The notes under the pieces are model-generated. The model had not been told where the DNA came from. It saw nothing but the letters and a program-made list of their open reading frames with translations, and searched no databases. From Lamellibrachia satsuma (lineage: Eukaryota; Annelida; Polychaeta; Sabellida; Siboglinidae), in contig BSQZ01000017.1 in NCBI GenBank assembly GCA_033239005.1, positions 11,252,872 to 11,316,871 on the forward strand: DNA of 64,000 nt, in the 5' to 3' direction. A program made the position numbers and the translations under genes. Shown piece after piece: positions 1 to 11,350 of this stretch. The first letter of the stretch is position 1; each line of letters begins with the position of its first letter.

Positions 1-345
1 TCACTTGACCTGGATGGAGGCAGAGTCTTGTAAGAGCAGTTGCTGTAGACGTGGGCGAATGGATTAAGATTGGGTGACGTCGAGCAAGACAAATATGTAT
101 TTGGGCAGCGGTTTGATGCTGCCGAGCGCCGTCGTCATGAGTTCGCTGTCGTCGATGAACTGTCGCATCAAACATACGACCACATTGTCGCCGTTGTCGA
201 AGCCTCCTATTTTCGAGGCGCCGACGTCGTCGCGATCACCGACGTAGAAACGCAATCCCCACTCGTCTTCGACGTGTTTCAACAGTTGACTGCAAACTTA
301 GCGCGAGATTATCGCGAAGAGGCCCTGGCAATAGACTAAGTTAGC
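1..345 (-). pseudogene. TIR-domain relic (Toll/IL-1R-type), copy A
   Basis: Read on the - strand, the open stretch 282-64 and its flanks look like a Toll/interleukin-1 receptor homology domain. There is a VEDEWGLRFYVGDRDD segment like the box-2 region (an 'RD' after a short strand), a VVVCLMRQFIDDSE segment like the strand that follows, and KYIFVLLDVTQS like the late core strand. An in-frame stop lies just upstream of VEDEW, after a short stretch that resembles the first TIR strand, and residues seem missing in loops. In immunity proteins this domain signals in the cytoplasm; here it is an isolated broken piece. The family call rests on pattern, not on a search. It abuts the LINE-unit array. 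Confidence 0.45.
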
Positions 346-792
346 GGCGTGTTGGATTTACAGTGAGCTCACTGTTGTTCTAATAAATCAGTATTTGCGC
401 TGAGTAGTAATGGCTTATGTTTTGGTAACCAGATTGATTTGTTTAATGTTTTTATTTACACTTTCACTGAACATCCTTCTTGTCAAAGGATATTTGATTT
501 TTTTATGAGAATGCTGTAGTCAAGAACAGTACGTCGTTTATATGAGTACAACCATATGGTAAAATGCATATTGCTCAAACAAAGATACATATGAGAGATT
601 GATTTTGTAAATATTTAGCAAATATTCTATTGAAATAATGTTTTTTCTCATAAGCAATTTATACACTGCTTATGAAAATGTTGACCATATTATTGGATTT
701 ATTAAACATAACATTTTTTTACCAAACTAACGGTGCTTTTCCTCTTTTTTCACTGATGTTCATGGGTTAGGTTCAGGTAAAATATTGTCGTT

Positions 793-1722
793 TCACTCTT
801 TCTGTTTTTTCTTTACAGTTTTCTTTCGGCTGCCCCCTCTCCATCTTTCATCTTCCCCCGATCTTCTCATATCCCACCGCACGCAGTTCTTCGATCTTAG
901 CTGTTCGTTCCCCTTTTCTTGCATCCTAAATGTTTTTTCACCTTTTTCTTCCACTCTCTTTACTAGTATGTCTGCATCCATGCTTACCATGTGGCCTGGC
1001 CATTACAACTTGCTTCTCACCAATCTTCCGGTTGAACTGTTTTGTTGCATCACATATTTCGTCAGGTCGTTCATCCTTCTTTCGTCAAACCTCTTTGTTC
1101 GTGTTATTCCACAAACCAAAACCAACCATGCAGCTGCTGTTGTTGTTCTGTCAACGCCACTGTCACCAGATACAGATTAAGGCATGCTTGTGTAACACAA
1201 GCTCTCAGGACTTTCCTTTTCAGCTTTTTCAAAATGTTTCTGTCCATCATGACTCCCTCTACCTTTCCCGAAGCATTCGCTCCCTGTTGTATCCGGCATC
1301 GCATTTCTACCTCTGAATGCTCATCCTCATTAACCATTCCTCCAAGTTACACAAAGCCATCCACTTGGTTGAACTCCTTATCATCCAAACTAATGTTCAA
1401 GTCCTCTATCTGATGTCAAACCGCATCTCTTCTGTCTTCTCCCGGCTCATTATCAATCCTTCCTTCTTGAACACACCCTTCCATTGCTCCAACACTTCCT
1501 GTAGTTCTTGTTTTTTGTCTGCTATCATGGCAAGATCGTTTGCATACATCCCCTTCCTGAGAACATCCTTCTTGCTGAACTTCCTGCTGATTAGTGCCAC
1601 CACCATGATAAAGAGTAAAGGGTCATTTCCTTGCCTCTAACCGATGTTAACTTTAAAATCTTCCGACAACCCATATCCAACCACAACTCTTCTTTTTGTT
1701 CTCAGGAACATGACAGTTCTGG
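793..1722 (-). mobile_element. LINE 3' fragment, array unit A1
   Basis: The - strand encodes the second half of a non-LTR retrotransposon ORF2. From 5' to 3' there is an RT piece with MYANDLAMIADKKQ (usual motif YADD, here YAND), a thumb/linker region with REKTEEM, the stretch DRNILKKLKRKVLRACVTQA, and near the end the C-terminal GHMV.MDADILVKR type motif. Endonuclease and early RT motifs are absent, so it is 5'-truncated. Stops and frameshifts break the frame, including a stop just before RQGNDPLLFI. Clade is not certain (RTE-like or related). Confidence 0.8.
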
Positions 1723-2599
1723 GTGTTGCACGCCATGACACAGAACTGACTAAATACAACCAACTCATTTAAAGTCAGACTCCCAGATAAGTACAAACTG
1801 TGTTGGAATGGACAGGTCAGCCAGGGAGTGAACTGTTAAGCACGTTGAACAATCCCACTGAGTGGATACAGTGCTGTGTAAACATAAACATGCCTTTACT
1901 TTAGGTCTTTTTACAGGTGCTGCGGCAGCCAGGAACAATTTTGGTGGACCGAGAGTGAACAATATCAAGGGTCACTTCTAACGGATCGGGCTTGCCTATC
2001 CCCACTTTGTGTGTTGGTACAGGTTGGTGTCATAAGTAGACATAACCGCATTGGAAGCAGGCCATTTATGGTGCTCTTGGAAATTCATTGGATTATGAGT
2101 GAAACAGACATTGCAAAAACTGTAACAATGAATTGTGGGGGAGGGGAGAATGTCACATTAGATTGAGAAACTAACTTATACAGTTGTTCTAATAAATCAG
2201 TATTTGCGCTGAGTAGTCATGGTTTATGTTTTGGTAACCAGATTGATTTGTTTAATGTTTTTAGTTATACTTTCACTGTACATCCTTCTTGTCAAAAGAT
2301 ATTTGATTTTTATGAGCATGCTGTAGTCAAGAAAAGTACGTCGTTTATATAATTACAACCATATGGTAAAATGCATATTGCTCAAACAGAGATACATATG
2401 AGAGATTGATTTTGTAAATATTTAGCAAATATTATATTTAAATAATGTTTTTTCTCATAAGCAATTTATTCACTGCTTATCAAAATGTTGACCATATTAT
2501 TGGATTTATTAAACATAACTGTGTTTTACCAAACTAAAGATGCTTTTGCTCTTTTTTCACTGATGTTCATGGGTTAGGTTCAGGTAAAATATTGTCGTT

Positions 2600-3480
2600 T
2601 CACTCTTTCTGTTTTTTCTTTCCATACTTTTCTATCGGCTGCCCCCTCTCCATCTTTCATCTTCCCCCTCTCCATCTTTCATCTTCCCCGATCTTCACAT
2701 ATCCCACCTCACGCAGTTCTTCGATCTTAGCTGTTCGTTCCCCTTTTCTTGAATCCTTGATGTTTTTTCACCTTTCTCTTCCACTCTCTTTACTAGTATG
2801 TCTGCATCCATCCTTACCATGTGGCCTACCCATTTCACCTTGCTTCTCACCAATCTTCCTGTTGAACTGTTTTGTTGCATCACATATTTCCTCAGGTCGT
2901 TCATCCTTCTTTCGTCAAACCTCTTTGTTCTTGTTATTCGACAAACCAAAACCAACCATGCAGCTGCTGCTGTTGTTCTGTCAACGCCACTGTCACTAGA
3001 TACAGATTAAGGCATGCTTGTGTAACACAAGATATCTGGACTTTCCTTTTCAGCTTTTTCAAAATGTTTCTGTCCAACATGACTTCCTCTACCTTTCCCC
3101 AAGCATTCGCTCCCTGTTGTATCCGGCATCGCATTTCTACCTCTGAATGCTCATCCTCATTAACCATTCCTCCAAGTTACACAAAGCCATCCACTTGGTT
3201 GAACTCCTTATCATCCAAACTAATGTTCAAGTCCTCTCTCTGATGTCAAACCCACATCTCTTCTGTCTTCTCCCGGCTCATTATCGGTCCGTGCTTCTTG
3301 AACACCCTCTTCCATTCCTCCAACACTTCATGTAGTTCTTGTTTTTTGTCTGCTATCATGGCCAGATCGTTTGCATTCATCCCCTTCCTGAGAACATCCT
3401 TCATGCTGATCTTCCTGCTGATTAGTGCCACTACCATGATAAAGAATAATGGGTCACTTCCTTGCCTCTAACCGATGTTA
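2600..3480 (-). mobile_element. LINE 3' fragment, array unit A2
   Basis: Same ORF2 remnant as unit A1. It retains the C-terminal region RRMNDLRKYVMQQNSSTGRL followed by GHMVRMDADILVKRVEEKGE in one frame. The RT motif is further decayed to MNANDLAMIAD. The 5' edge lies near 3,480, where the array ends and unrelated sequence begins. Confidence 0.8.
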
Positions 3481-3900
3481 ACTGGAAACTCTTCCGACAA
3501 ACCAGAGCAGATTCCATCAAAGCTTCCCAGGCCCGGAGACAGTGGTTGTCAACAAGGACTCTCATCACGGCCACACAGTTAATATAAGCTGGTGTACTGA
3601 CAGGACAGTATTTGGTGTAATGCTGGTAAAGAGATGAAAAAAGGCAGCCATATTTATTATCTTTATGATGACATAGAAAACAAAATAAAATCTTTTTAAA
3701 ATTTAATCCCCACCCCCGGGGTCCCATATGGACGGTTCCCCGTTTGACCCTCCATGTTCGGCAGAAGGGGAATAGGACACATCAGACAGACCAGCATAAA
3801 CTTCTTGATATGTTAGATATAATACACAGAATATGTGTATGCAGACATTGAAAACTAAAGCTGATTGAGTTTTGTTGTTTCTGCGTGCTACCTACATATA

Positions 3901-3987
3901 TGCAGAGGTTCCCGCTGCGTATGAAGGAGAGATACCATAGTAGGGACTGTGTTACAGCCCTCTGTGTCTATCTCGCCCCCAAAACGG
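3901..3987 (+). pseudogene. Gene 1 exon 1, copy A (acceptor lost)
   Basis: Counterpart of the exon at 15,393-15,482, with the same donor context (ACGG|GTGAGT). In copy A the acceptor CTACAG of copy B reads CTACAT, so the AG is destroyed, and the exon contains coding changes (a RYHS.RDCVTAL-like stretch is still readable). A downstream AG at about 3,904 could be used but would remove the first codons. Product unknown. Confidence 0.5.
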
Positions 3988-4180
3988 GTGAGTCTCCCTG
4001 CTTGCTACATTTGACTAGAATGTTAGAACTAAACGTTATGAATTCTGACTAATTCATAGCAACTACAATTATGACTAACGTCTCATTTAGATGTGTTGAT
4101 TATATTTGTTACGCTAATGTGCAAGTTGCTCCTTTGAAGCAGGGCTGTTTTGGTATTGTCCATTGCTCGACTGTTTTCAG

Positions 4181-4354
4181 CCCTGAGTGGGAAATGTATT
4201 GAGATAGCCTACTGGACAATTTCGGGAGCTGCGCAAATGATTCATTCTGCAGCAACCAGAGTCAGTTGGACAGGGCCACAGCTCTTCAAAACGTTCTCTA
4301 TACACACCAATCCCATCACCAGGGTGATGTTTTCAACGAAGCATTGCGTCTCTG
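4181..4354 (+). CDS. Gene 1 exon 2, copy A (intact frame)
   Basis: 174-bp exon with acceptor CTGTTTTCAG and donor CTCTG|GTAGGT. Entered in the phase left by exon 1 it is open throughout: it begins LSGKCIEIAYWTISGAAQMI and ends VMFSTKHCVSG, leaving one base over. That matches the one-base need of exon 3. The phase agreement across three exons is the main evidence that this is a real gene. No motif or family was recognised; no membrane segment or signal peptide is visible. Confidence 0.6.
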
Positions 4355-4663
4355 GTAGGTCCAATTCTCAAGTATATTTCTTTGGAAAATATTCAAATAT
4401 ACCTAGAAAAGCTTTGTTTCAACCATTCTCAATTCTTTTAGACAAATGGTCGTTTATTACAAGGAAATGCTTCTACATGAACTGACAAAGCATCGTTCTT
4501 TGTTCTGGAAAATAGATTGTTTTAAATGGTCAAGCAGCGTTCTGTCAGTTAAAAAAAAATTCTAAATTAAGTTATTTTGTAATTTCTGTAAAATATTATA
4601 ATGATCAAATTACAACACTGACTGAAATGTATTGCCTGTATAAACTTGATGTCATCATTCCAG

Positions 4664-4836
4664 GTGCCACCATCAAACCTCAGTCACAAAAGTCAGTTCA
4701 CAACATGACTACATCAGTGGACGACACAGAGCCATTCGATTACACAACAATTGACGTACCAGCAGTAAAGACGTCACGACAGGACGGCGTCGGTGTCACC
4801 TGGGACAAACCACATAAGGATGAGAACATCGACAGC
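4664..4836 (+). CDS. Gene 1 exon 3, copy A
   Basis: 173-bp exon with acceptor CATCATTCCAG and a strong donor GACAGC|GTAAGT. It takes one base from exon 2 and ends in phase 0. The frame is fully open: ATIKPQSQKSVHNMTTSVDD, then EPFDYTTIDVPAVKTSRQDG, then VTWDKPHKDENIDS. It is polar, rich in Thr, Asp and Ser, like a disordered tail or linker; no domain was recognised. A 65-bp minisatellite starts about 15 bp into the following intron. Confidence 0.7.
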
Positions 4837-4849
4837 GTAAGTTCTTGGC

Positions 4850-5310
4850 TCATGCTGATTATTGCACTCACAGCCAAGTCAATCTTTACGTAGACATTAC
4901 AGCTTACTTGAAGTGTAAAGTGATTGTTGTACTCACAGCCCAGTCAGTCTTTACACAGATATTACAGCTTACTTGAAGTGTAAAGTGATTGTTGAACTCA
5001 CAGCCAAGTCAGTCTTTACACAGATATTACAGCTTAGTTGAAGTGTCAAGTGATTGTTGTACTCACAGCCCAGTCAGTCTTTATTCCGACATTACAGCTG
5101 ACTCGAATTGACAAATTATTCTTCCACTCACATACCAGTGAGTCTTTATATAAGTCATACAACTGACTCAAAGTGTCAAATAATTATTGCACTCACATAC
5201 CAGTGAATCTCTATACAGATATAACAGCTGACTTGTAGTGTAATGTGATTTTTGCAATCGCAACCCGGTTGGTCTATCACGGACATTACAGCTTACTAGA
5301 AGTGTAAAGA
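4850..5310. repeat. 65-bp minisatellite after exon 3, copy A
   Basis: About seven degenerate units. Landmarks TCACAGCC at 4,868, 4,933 and 4,998 give the 65-bp period; later units are more diverged. It begins about 15 bp after the exon 3 donor and fills most of the proximal intron. Confidence 0.85.
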
Positions 5311-5760
5311 GCTCTCTTGCTCTTGCATTAAAAACAGGCAGGAAGGAGTTGTAGACCGAACTGCCCCAGGTATATGGGTAGCTGTCTTGCCCCAGGGGGC
5401 ACCAAGATGGCTTTTTGGGGTATTTTTACTACTGCAAATGTTGATCCTTTTATGGTCGTCGGCACACTGCTTCAAATGTTCATCCTATCATTCCACTAGT
5501 ATTCAACAGATGTGTAATATAGATGTAATGTTTGGTCGAATTATATATATTTTTGGAACGGAACCATTGGTTGATTCAGACAGAAAAGGAAGCATTTAAG
5601 TAGACAGGTTTTCTAACACCTATGTGTAACAAGATATTTGTAAAAAAAATGTGTAACATATTCACATGGCCTGCATTAAAAGAAACTGTAGAAAATTTGA
5701 CCCATTCATTTATTAGCTTTTGGGATGATGAAATGACGACATCTGTTTATATCATTGCAG

Positions 5761-5867
5761 ACACAATGGTCAGCTCTTTACTCCATCTCTCGTGAGTAGT
5801 GCGTCACCACGAAGAAGTGAGTTGGTTGTTGTGCATCAATCAGCTGAGATTTTCCCAGAAGCATATG
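5761..5867 (+). CDS. Gene 1 exon 4, copy A
   Basis: Acceptor ATATCATTGCAG. Joined to exon 3 in phase 0 the frame reads TQWSALYSISRE and ends at TAG (5,797-5,799), so this may be the last coding exon. Alternatives are a donor C|GTGAGT at 5,792, which would skip the stop, or the strong donor ATATG|GTAAGT at 5,867. With the far donor another frame (SPRRSELVVVHQSAEIFPEA) is open, but its phase does not match exon 3. Which option is used cannot be settled from sequence. Confidence 0.45.
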
Positions 5868-6244
5868 GTAAGTGAGCAAGGAATATATATTTAGACTGAA
5901 TTAATATTACACCATTAATTATTTCAATACTATGCGGGAAAGTTCATTTTGTCAAAAGTGCACCCTGTACGTGAAAACGCCCACATACAAATGTATTTAT
6001 TATTACCTTTGTTAAATTTAATTTATATAAATGTTATAACTTATTGTATTATTAAATAAAATACCGTTGCAGTCGACGGTCCAACATAATGAAGATATTG
6101 CCATATGGTTTCTCCTGGAAGTGTTTAAGGACAATCAATGCAGATTGTTCTGGCGACACAGCAAATCATCAAGTGTTGATTAATACCATTCAGTGAACCA
6201 TGTGTAGGTGTTAAATCTGTTATTGACCAGACTTGAGCGGATCT

Positions 6245-7060
6245 ACACACTGGGTAGTGGGCCCAGGAAGTGTATGGAAGGAGACCATTTTCTTGCTGAA
6301 GCTATCTGCCGCATTTGGTACCATTGGTCATAGGACAACTTATTAAAAGTGTGTCAATGTGGTGTGGCATATCTGGAACAGAGCTGGTACTCATACTATT
6401 TAACTGATAGATGCAAAAGAATGAAGATAGCGAATTGTTTCTCAGCTACGCTCCCTACTTCACGTAATGTTCCTCAGGGTGTTTCACTCTCTACGCTACT
6501 CAACTTGGCTCAGTTATCCAACGTCACAACTTGGATCACCAAGTGTATGCTAATAAATCACAGACCTATTCTATTTTGGCTACATGAGATACAAATCACT
6601 TCCAAAACTAGCTCAGGGACTGTCTCCACAAAATCTTCCATTGGATGACAGAGACCACATTAAAGTTAAATGCAAGTAAATCCGAGTTAGTTATTATTGG
6701 TGGGGTAAATTTTGCATGTCTATTTGAATCGATTAGGTGCGCACAATATGTTGCAAGACGTTTCCTTATGTGTCAGACTTTAGATTGCATGTAGAGAAGC
6801 ACAGTAAAATCAAAACGAGTGGAAAGCATCAGCTTAACAGTGTCGCCTGGCTGTTCTTCGATGAGAACAAATTTGCATGTTTGCTGGAGTGCCATAAAAC
6901 ACTAATATTATATAGCCTTTTTGTTTAGGGAGTGACGTAGAGTGATATAATGAAAGCATTGATTTACTAAAATGCAAGGAAGGACATCAACGTAATAATT
7001 TACATGTAATTGATTACGGATTGACAGACGTTTGCTACGATGACAATAAAACTGATGCCG
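6245..7060 (+). mobile_element. Reverse-transcriptase relic, copy A
   Basis: Plus-strand pieces of a LINE RT domain in several frames. KLSAAFGTIGH matches the usual DLSAAFDTIDH with both aspartates changed to glycine. SYYLTDRCKRMKIANCFSAT and SRNVPQGVSLSTLL match the YLTDR...SRGVPQGSVLGPLL blocks, and TLKLNASKSELVIIGG matches the KLNADKTE block. The YADD block between the last two is not seen. It is inactive by both deletions and lost catalytic residues. Confidence 0.7.
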
Positions 7061-7598
7061 ATTGACCAACTAATGCGAATCGAGAATAATAACCTGAATC
7101 TGAATATGTAATGATCGATGTACTTTTGTTTAAAAAATAAGAGTCCAATGACGTGAGTGACACTTAGCATTATCTGCTATTTGGTTGCACCTCCTATCGG
7201 TCGCTGGAGAGACCAATCCACAGTCACCGGGTCTCTTATGGTTACATATCGAGCAGCTCTCAGGGGAGAGATTTGTCGGCCCCCAGACCTTCCTGTAGTT
7301 CTCCAGCCAAACTACTGACAATCCCTATATGTTGAGCTTGTAACCTCCTATGACAACACGACAACCCGTTTATATAGTAGGTAAACCTATTTAGCTGAAT
7401 TTGTGGTGTGAACTCTTGAAACAGGTTAACTTTACATTTAACTGATATAACAACTACTAATTAAACAATTTAGTTAATTAGAATGTTTCTTATATGGCAT
7501 AGTTCATGTTGTAATGCTGCAAAGTGTATAACATGCATAAATAATATTACTAGTCTATGTTATTGATATTGAATTATGCAGATCTAGTGGTGAAATTA

Positions 7599-7634
7599 TG
7601 CGCATGCGCCGGAAGTGATCACTCTAAGATGGCG
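7599..7634 (+). promoter_or_regulatory. NRF1-ETS-YY1 promoter-like cluster, copy A
   Basis: Within 36 bp lie TGCGCATGCGCC (NRF1 palindrome, 7,599-7,610), the overlapping CCGGAAGTG (ETS/GABP, 7,609-7,617) and AAGATGGCG (YY1, 7,626-7,634). This trio marks TATA-less housekeeping promoters in animals; the YY1 orientation suggests plus-strand transcription with the ATG of the YY1 site as a possible start (MASTRTLAV, then a stop, or a donor-like GTGTAA). The surroundings are AT-rich, so the cluster stands out. No downstream gene was recognised. Confidence 0.6.
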
Positions 7635-7639
7635 TCTAC

Positions 7640-9131
7640 TAGAACGTTGGCCGTGTAATTGATATCAACAACCCTACAAAACCCTGTCTTAGGAATACAA
7701 CACACTCCAAGTGGAAAAGGTTTATTATATTGGCAATAGTATCATCGAACAGTTGTGATAACTGGTATGTCTGTTTATTATCTATGCATCTAGCAATTCC
7801 CACCGCCGTTACTTTGTTAACTGTTACGTTAGCCAACAATAAGCCAAAACGCATAGAAAGTGTCTCGTCTCCTTGCCAGCAACAGTCTAGCCAAATTTTC
7901 GTGCGACTAAGACACAGTCATGAGTTGCATCAGAAGCAGAAAAACATAGTTGTCACTAATAAGTAATCTGTCCCAATACATTAATCAAAACTCCATATGA
8001 AATGATCAATCGTTTGTAGAATGAATAAAATATGTATCAGAATTAAAACCATATCAAATATGTGTACTCCGTAGTATAGATATTATTTATCTACAAAGCC
8101 AAACAATGTTTATACACAAACCTTCCGCATTCTGGTAGGTCACAAAGTCCCTGTTTATAATGCTCCTTTTGTTAGTAGCTGTCTCGAATCATCTCTTTCT
8201 TCACCAATTTCGTCCGACTGGCTGTCAACGCAGTGCATTTCTACCTATCTAGATGAGATCAGCTTTTACAGAGAACACAACAGGAAGCACGCAGCGTGTG
8301 CTATTGATATACAACGTATGTTGAAGCAGATAACATGCACTCCAACACGGATGTAGCTCACGAAATGCTATCTTGCACACTCCTCCATATTTCTCCAATT
8401 GATCATTCTTCGGTCATGGTAGGCCGTACACCGTATACCAATTTTTGGAAGAAGAATCACCAACTTCGCATGGATTGCTATATAAGACACGCTAAATGCA
8501 AGAACTCCCCGCATGCTGGCTGGTAAACAGGAATGAACCATTGTGGTCTGTTGTCTGTGCTGGCGGAAGTAATCAACGAACTACGACACGCATTGTCCAT
8601 GCGCTCGGACGGCGTTGTCCTGTTTGCATAACATAATCTATTGCAGCACCACGCCTTGACACCTGTCAACGCCCTGAATGACGTTGTAATCCTCACTTAG
8701 AAGCGCAATTTCTATGTCGCAAATATTCTGGTATCCTAATTGTATCGACACATGCTTGTTGTTCTATTGAGGATACGTAATCGTTCTGTTTACAGCAATT
8801 TTCTCAACATTCAGTGTTCAAAGTGTTTTACACTTTACCCCTAGCACACCTGTTCATTCCAACTCCATCTCGACTTCTCTGGGAAGCACTCAGTCATGCT
8901 GCAGTTACTGCTCGAAGACCATTCGTACGTATAATCACCACTGCATATAGCCAGATACTCATTCATACAAACGAATGAGCTGTGGCAACGTTCGGTGAAA
9001 CAAATTGCCAAAGCTTCGAAACGGCAGCAAGACGGTTCAAGCTAGGGTTTTCACGACTGGGAGCCTGACGTTCTATCTGGAACGTTGTCACGCCCCATTC
9101 GATGGGAGAGAAGGAGAAGGGTCAGAGAAGA
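7640..9131. other. No supported gene downstream of promoter cluster, copy A
   Basis: Apart from the promoter-like cluster just upstream, I find no exon that can be defended here. Short open stretches on both strands exist (for example 7,730-7,966 on + and 7,854-7,639 on -) but lack splice sites or recognisable motifs. The stretch is strongly conserved with 20,018-21,550 because of the duplication. It ends in a GA-rich tract. Confidence 0.5.
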
Positions 9132-9612
9132 AGCGAGGAAGGGAGAGGAGGCAGCGCGGTAGGGAGATATGCCGTTTGTTTGTTAATGCAGACATGTACA
9201 AGTGTTTAGCAATATTTAATATGGCCATGGTTCGCACCACGCTGTAGCTTACTCATGCGCGCATCTTACTGCTAACACTAGTACGAAAAGTAAAATAATA
9301 AACCGCGCAAAAACAAATGTTGCAACATAGGCCTCTATAGCTCAATGCGCATACCTGCTCATATCACGGCATGTGGCTTTTATTAAACGTCGGCATGGAA
9401 GCGTGTCTGCGTATCAGTGTTTGTTACACACGTGTATCCTGGTACAAAGTCAACACTTGTGTCGCACGCGGTGTCTTTGATGGGGAGCGTTGAATGCTAT
9501 ATCAAAGATGATTGATTGTTTGCTATAATGTTTACATCATCTAACGTGTGTCCTGGAACGAAACTAGCATTGGTATCGCATCAAAGAGACGTCGGAGTCG
9601 TGCATCAGTGCT
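9132..9612. other. Junction spacer between duplication copies
   Basis: Sequence between the end of copy A and the first bases that match position 1. It starts in a GA-rich tract, then becomes mixed composition with several CpG. If copy A extends left of the window, this stretch may equal the missing left edge of the unit. No gene seen. Confidence 0.5.
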
Positions 9613-9965
9613 TCACTTGACCTGGATGGAGGCAGAGTCTTGTAAGAGCAGTTGCTGTAGACGTGGGTGAATGGATGAAGATTGGGTGACGTCGAGCAAG
9701 ACAAATATGTATTTGGGCAGCGGTTTGATGCTGCCGAGCGCCGTCGTCATGAGTTCGCTGTCGTCGATGAACTGTCGCATCAAACATACGACCACATTGT
9801 CGCCGTTGTCGAAGCCTCCTATTTTCGAGGCGCCGACGTCGTCGCGATCACCGACGTAGAGACGCAATCCCCACTCGTCTTCGACGTGTTTCAACAGTTG
9901 ACTGCAAACTTAGCGCGAGATTATCGCGAAGCCGCCCTGGCAATAGACAAAGTTAGCGGCGTGTT
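9613..9965 (-). pseudogene. TIR-domain relic, copy B
   Basis: Duplicate of the relic at the start of the window. The - strand frame is longer here because a stop present in copy A is absent: after KYIFVLLDVTQS it continues through SIHPRLQQLLLQDSAS and SIQVK to a stop at 9,613. That tail resembles the final helix and end of a TIR domain. The same upstream in-frame stop (about 9,910) is present in both copies, so the piece was already broken before duplication. No LRR, transmembrane or death-domain coding sequence is seen near it. Confidence 0.45.
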
Positions 9966-10394
9966 GGATTTACAGTGAGCTCACAGTTGTTCTAATAAAT
10001 CAGTATTTGCGCTGAGTAGTAATGGCTTATGTTTTGGTAACCAGATTGATTTGTTTAATGTTTTTATTTATACTTTCACTGAACATCCTTCTTGTCAAAG
10101 GATATTTGATTTTTTATGAGCATGCTGTAGTCAAGAAAAGTACGTCGTTTATATGAGTACAACCATATGGTAAAATGCATATTGCTCAAACAAAGATACA
10201 TATGAGAGATTGATTTTGTAAATATTTAGCAAATATTCTATTGAAATAATGTTTTTTCTCATAAGCAATTTATACACTGCTTATGAAAATGTTGACCATA
10301 TTATTGGATTTATTAAACATAACTTTTTTTTACCAAACTAACGGTGCTTTTCCTCTTTTTTCACTGATGTTCATGGGTTAGGTTCAGGTAAAAT

Positions 10395-11350
10395 ATTGTC
10401 GTTTCACTCTTTCTGTTTTTTCTTTACATAGTTTTCTATCGGCTGCCCCCTCTCCATCTTTCATCTTCCTCCTCTCCATCTTTCATCTTCCCCCGATCTT
10501 CTCATATCCCACCTCACGCAGTCCTTCGATCTTAGCTGTTCGTTCCCCTTTTCTTGCATCCTTGATGTTTTTTCACCTTTTTCTTCCACTCTCTTTACTA
10601 GTATGTCTGCATCCATGCTTACCATGTGGCCTGCCCATTTCAACTTGCTTCTCACCAATCTTCCGGTTGAACTGTTTTGTTGCATCACATATTTCCTCAG
10701 GTCGTTCATCTTTCTTTCGTCAACCCTCTTTGTTCGTGTTATTCGACAAAACCAGAACCAACTTTCAGCTGCTGTTGTTGTTCTGTCAACGCCACTGTCT
10801 CCAGATACAGATTAAGGCATGCTTGTATAACACAAGCTCTCAGGACTTTCCTTTTCAGCTTTTTCAAAATGTTTCTGTCCAACATGACTCCCTCTACCTT
10901 TCCCCAAGCATTCGCTCCCTGTTGTATCCGGCATCGCATTTCTACCTCTGAATGCTCATCCTCATTAACCATTCCTCCAAGTTACACAAAGCCATCCACT
11001 TGGTTGAACTCCTTATCATCCAAAGTAATGTTCAAGTCTTCTCTCTGATGTCAAACCCACATCTCTTCTGTCTTCTCCCGGCTCATTATCGGTCCGTGCT
11101 TCTTGAACATCCCCTTCCATTGCTCCAACACTTCCTGTAGTTCTTGTTTTTTGTCTGCTATCATGGCCAGATCGTTTGCATACATCCCCTTCCTAAGAAC
11201 ATCCTTCATGCTGATATTCCTGCTGATTAGTGCCACCACCATGATAAAGAGTAAAGGGTCATTTCCTTGCCTCTAACCGATGTTAACTTTAAACTCTTCC
11301 GACAACCCATATCCAACCACAACTCTTCTTTTTGTTCTCAGGAACATGAT
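10395..11350 (-). mobile_element. LINE 3' fragment, array unit B1
   Basis: Same ORF2 remnant as unit A1: RT piece with MYANDLAMIAD, the DRNILKKLKRKVLRACV stretch, and the C-terminal GHMVSMDADILVKR segment, interrupted by shifts. Upstream of the RT motif the - strand keeps a trace of the RQG block ahead of PLLFI, again preceded by a stop. Confidence 0.8.

Larger units (their letters stand above)
365..3480. repeat. 1.85-kb LINE-bearing tandem array, copy A (two units)
   Basis: One full unit (365-2,172) and one truncated unit (2,173-3,480) in direct orientation. Each begins at a recognisable TTGTTCTAATAAATCAGT landmark, runs through about 400 bp of AT-rich sequence without genes, then the 3' part of a LINE on the - strand, then about 450 bp of unassigned sequence. 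The second unit stops inside the LINE part. Unit spacing is about 1.81 kb. Confidence 0.9.
1..9131. repeat. Segmental duplication, copy A
   Basis: This block is repeated in the same orientation and order at 9,613-21,550. The offset between matching landmarks is 9,612 bp at the left end (TIR relic) and about 12,378 bp at the right end (promoter cluster). The difference is explained by one extra 1.85-kb LINE unit and an extra ~0.88-kb segment in copy B. Similarity stops just after 9,131, in a GA-rich stretch. The left end is cut by the window. Copies differ by scattered substitutions and short indels, so the event looks recent; no identity was computed. Confidence 0.95.

Noticed and set aside
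785..1640. Several plus-strand open frames in each LINE unit
   Set aside because: Antisense to the LINE ORF2 remnant, which has recognisable RT and C-terminal motifs on the - strand.
5387..5599. 70-codon frame with a hydrophobic segment (also 17,758-17,970)
   Set aside because: Looks like a membrane segment, but the start is not convincing, there are no splice sites in phase with the neighbouring exons, and T-rich intron DNA often gives such frames.
7130..7321. 63-codon - strand frame, the same in both copies (19,508-19,699)
   Set aside because: Identity between copies reflects the recent duplication. No motif or splice border, so not listed as a gene.
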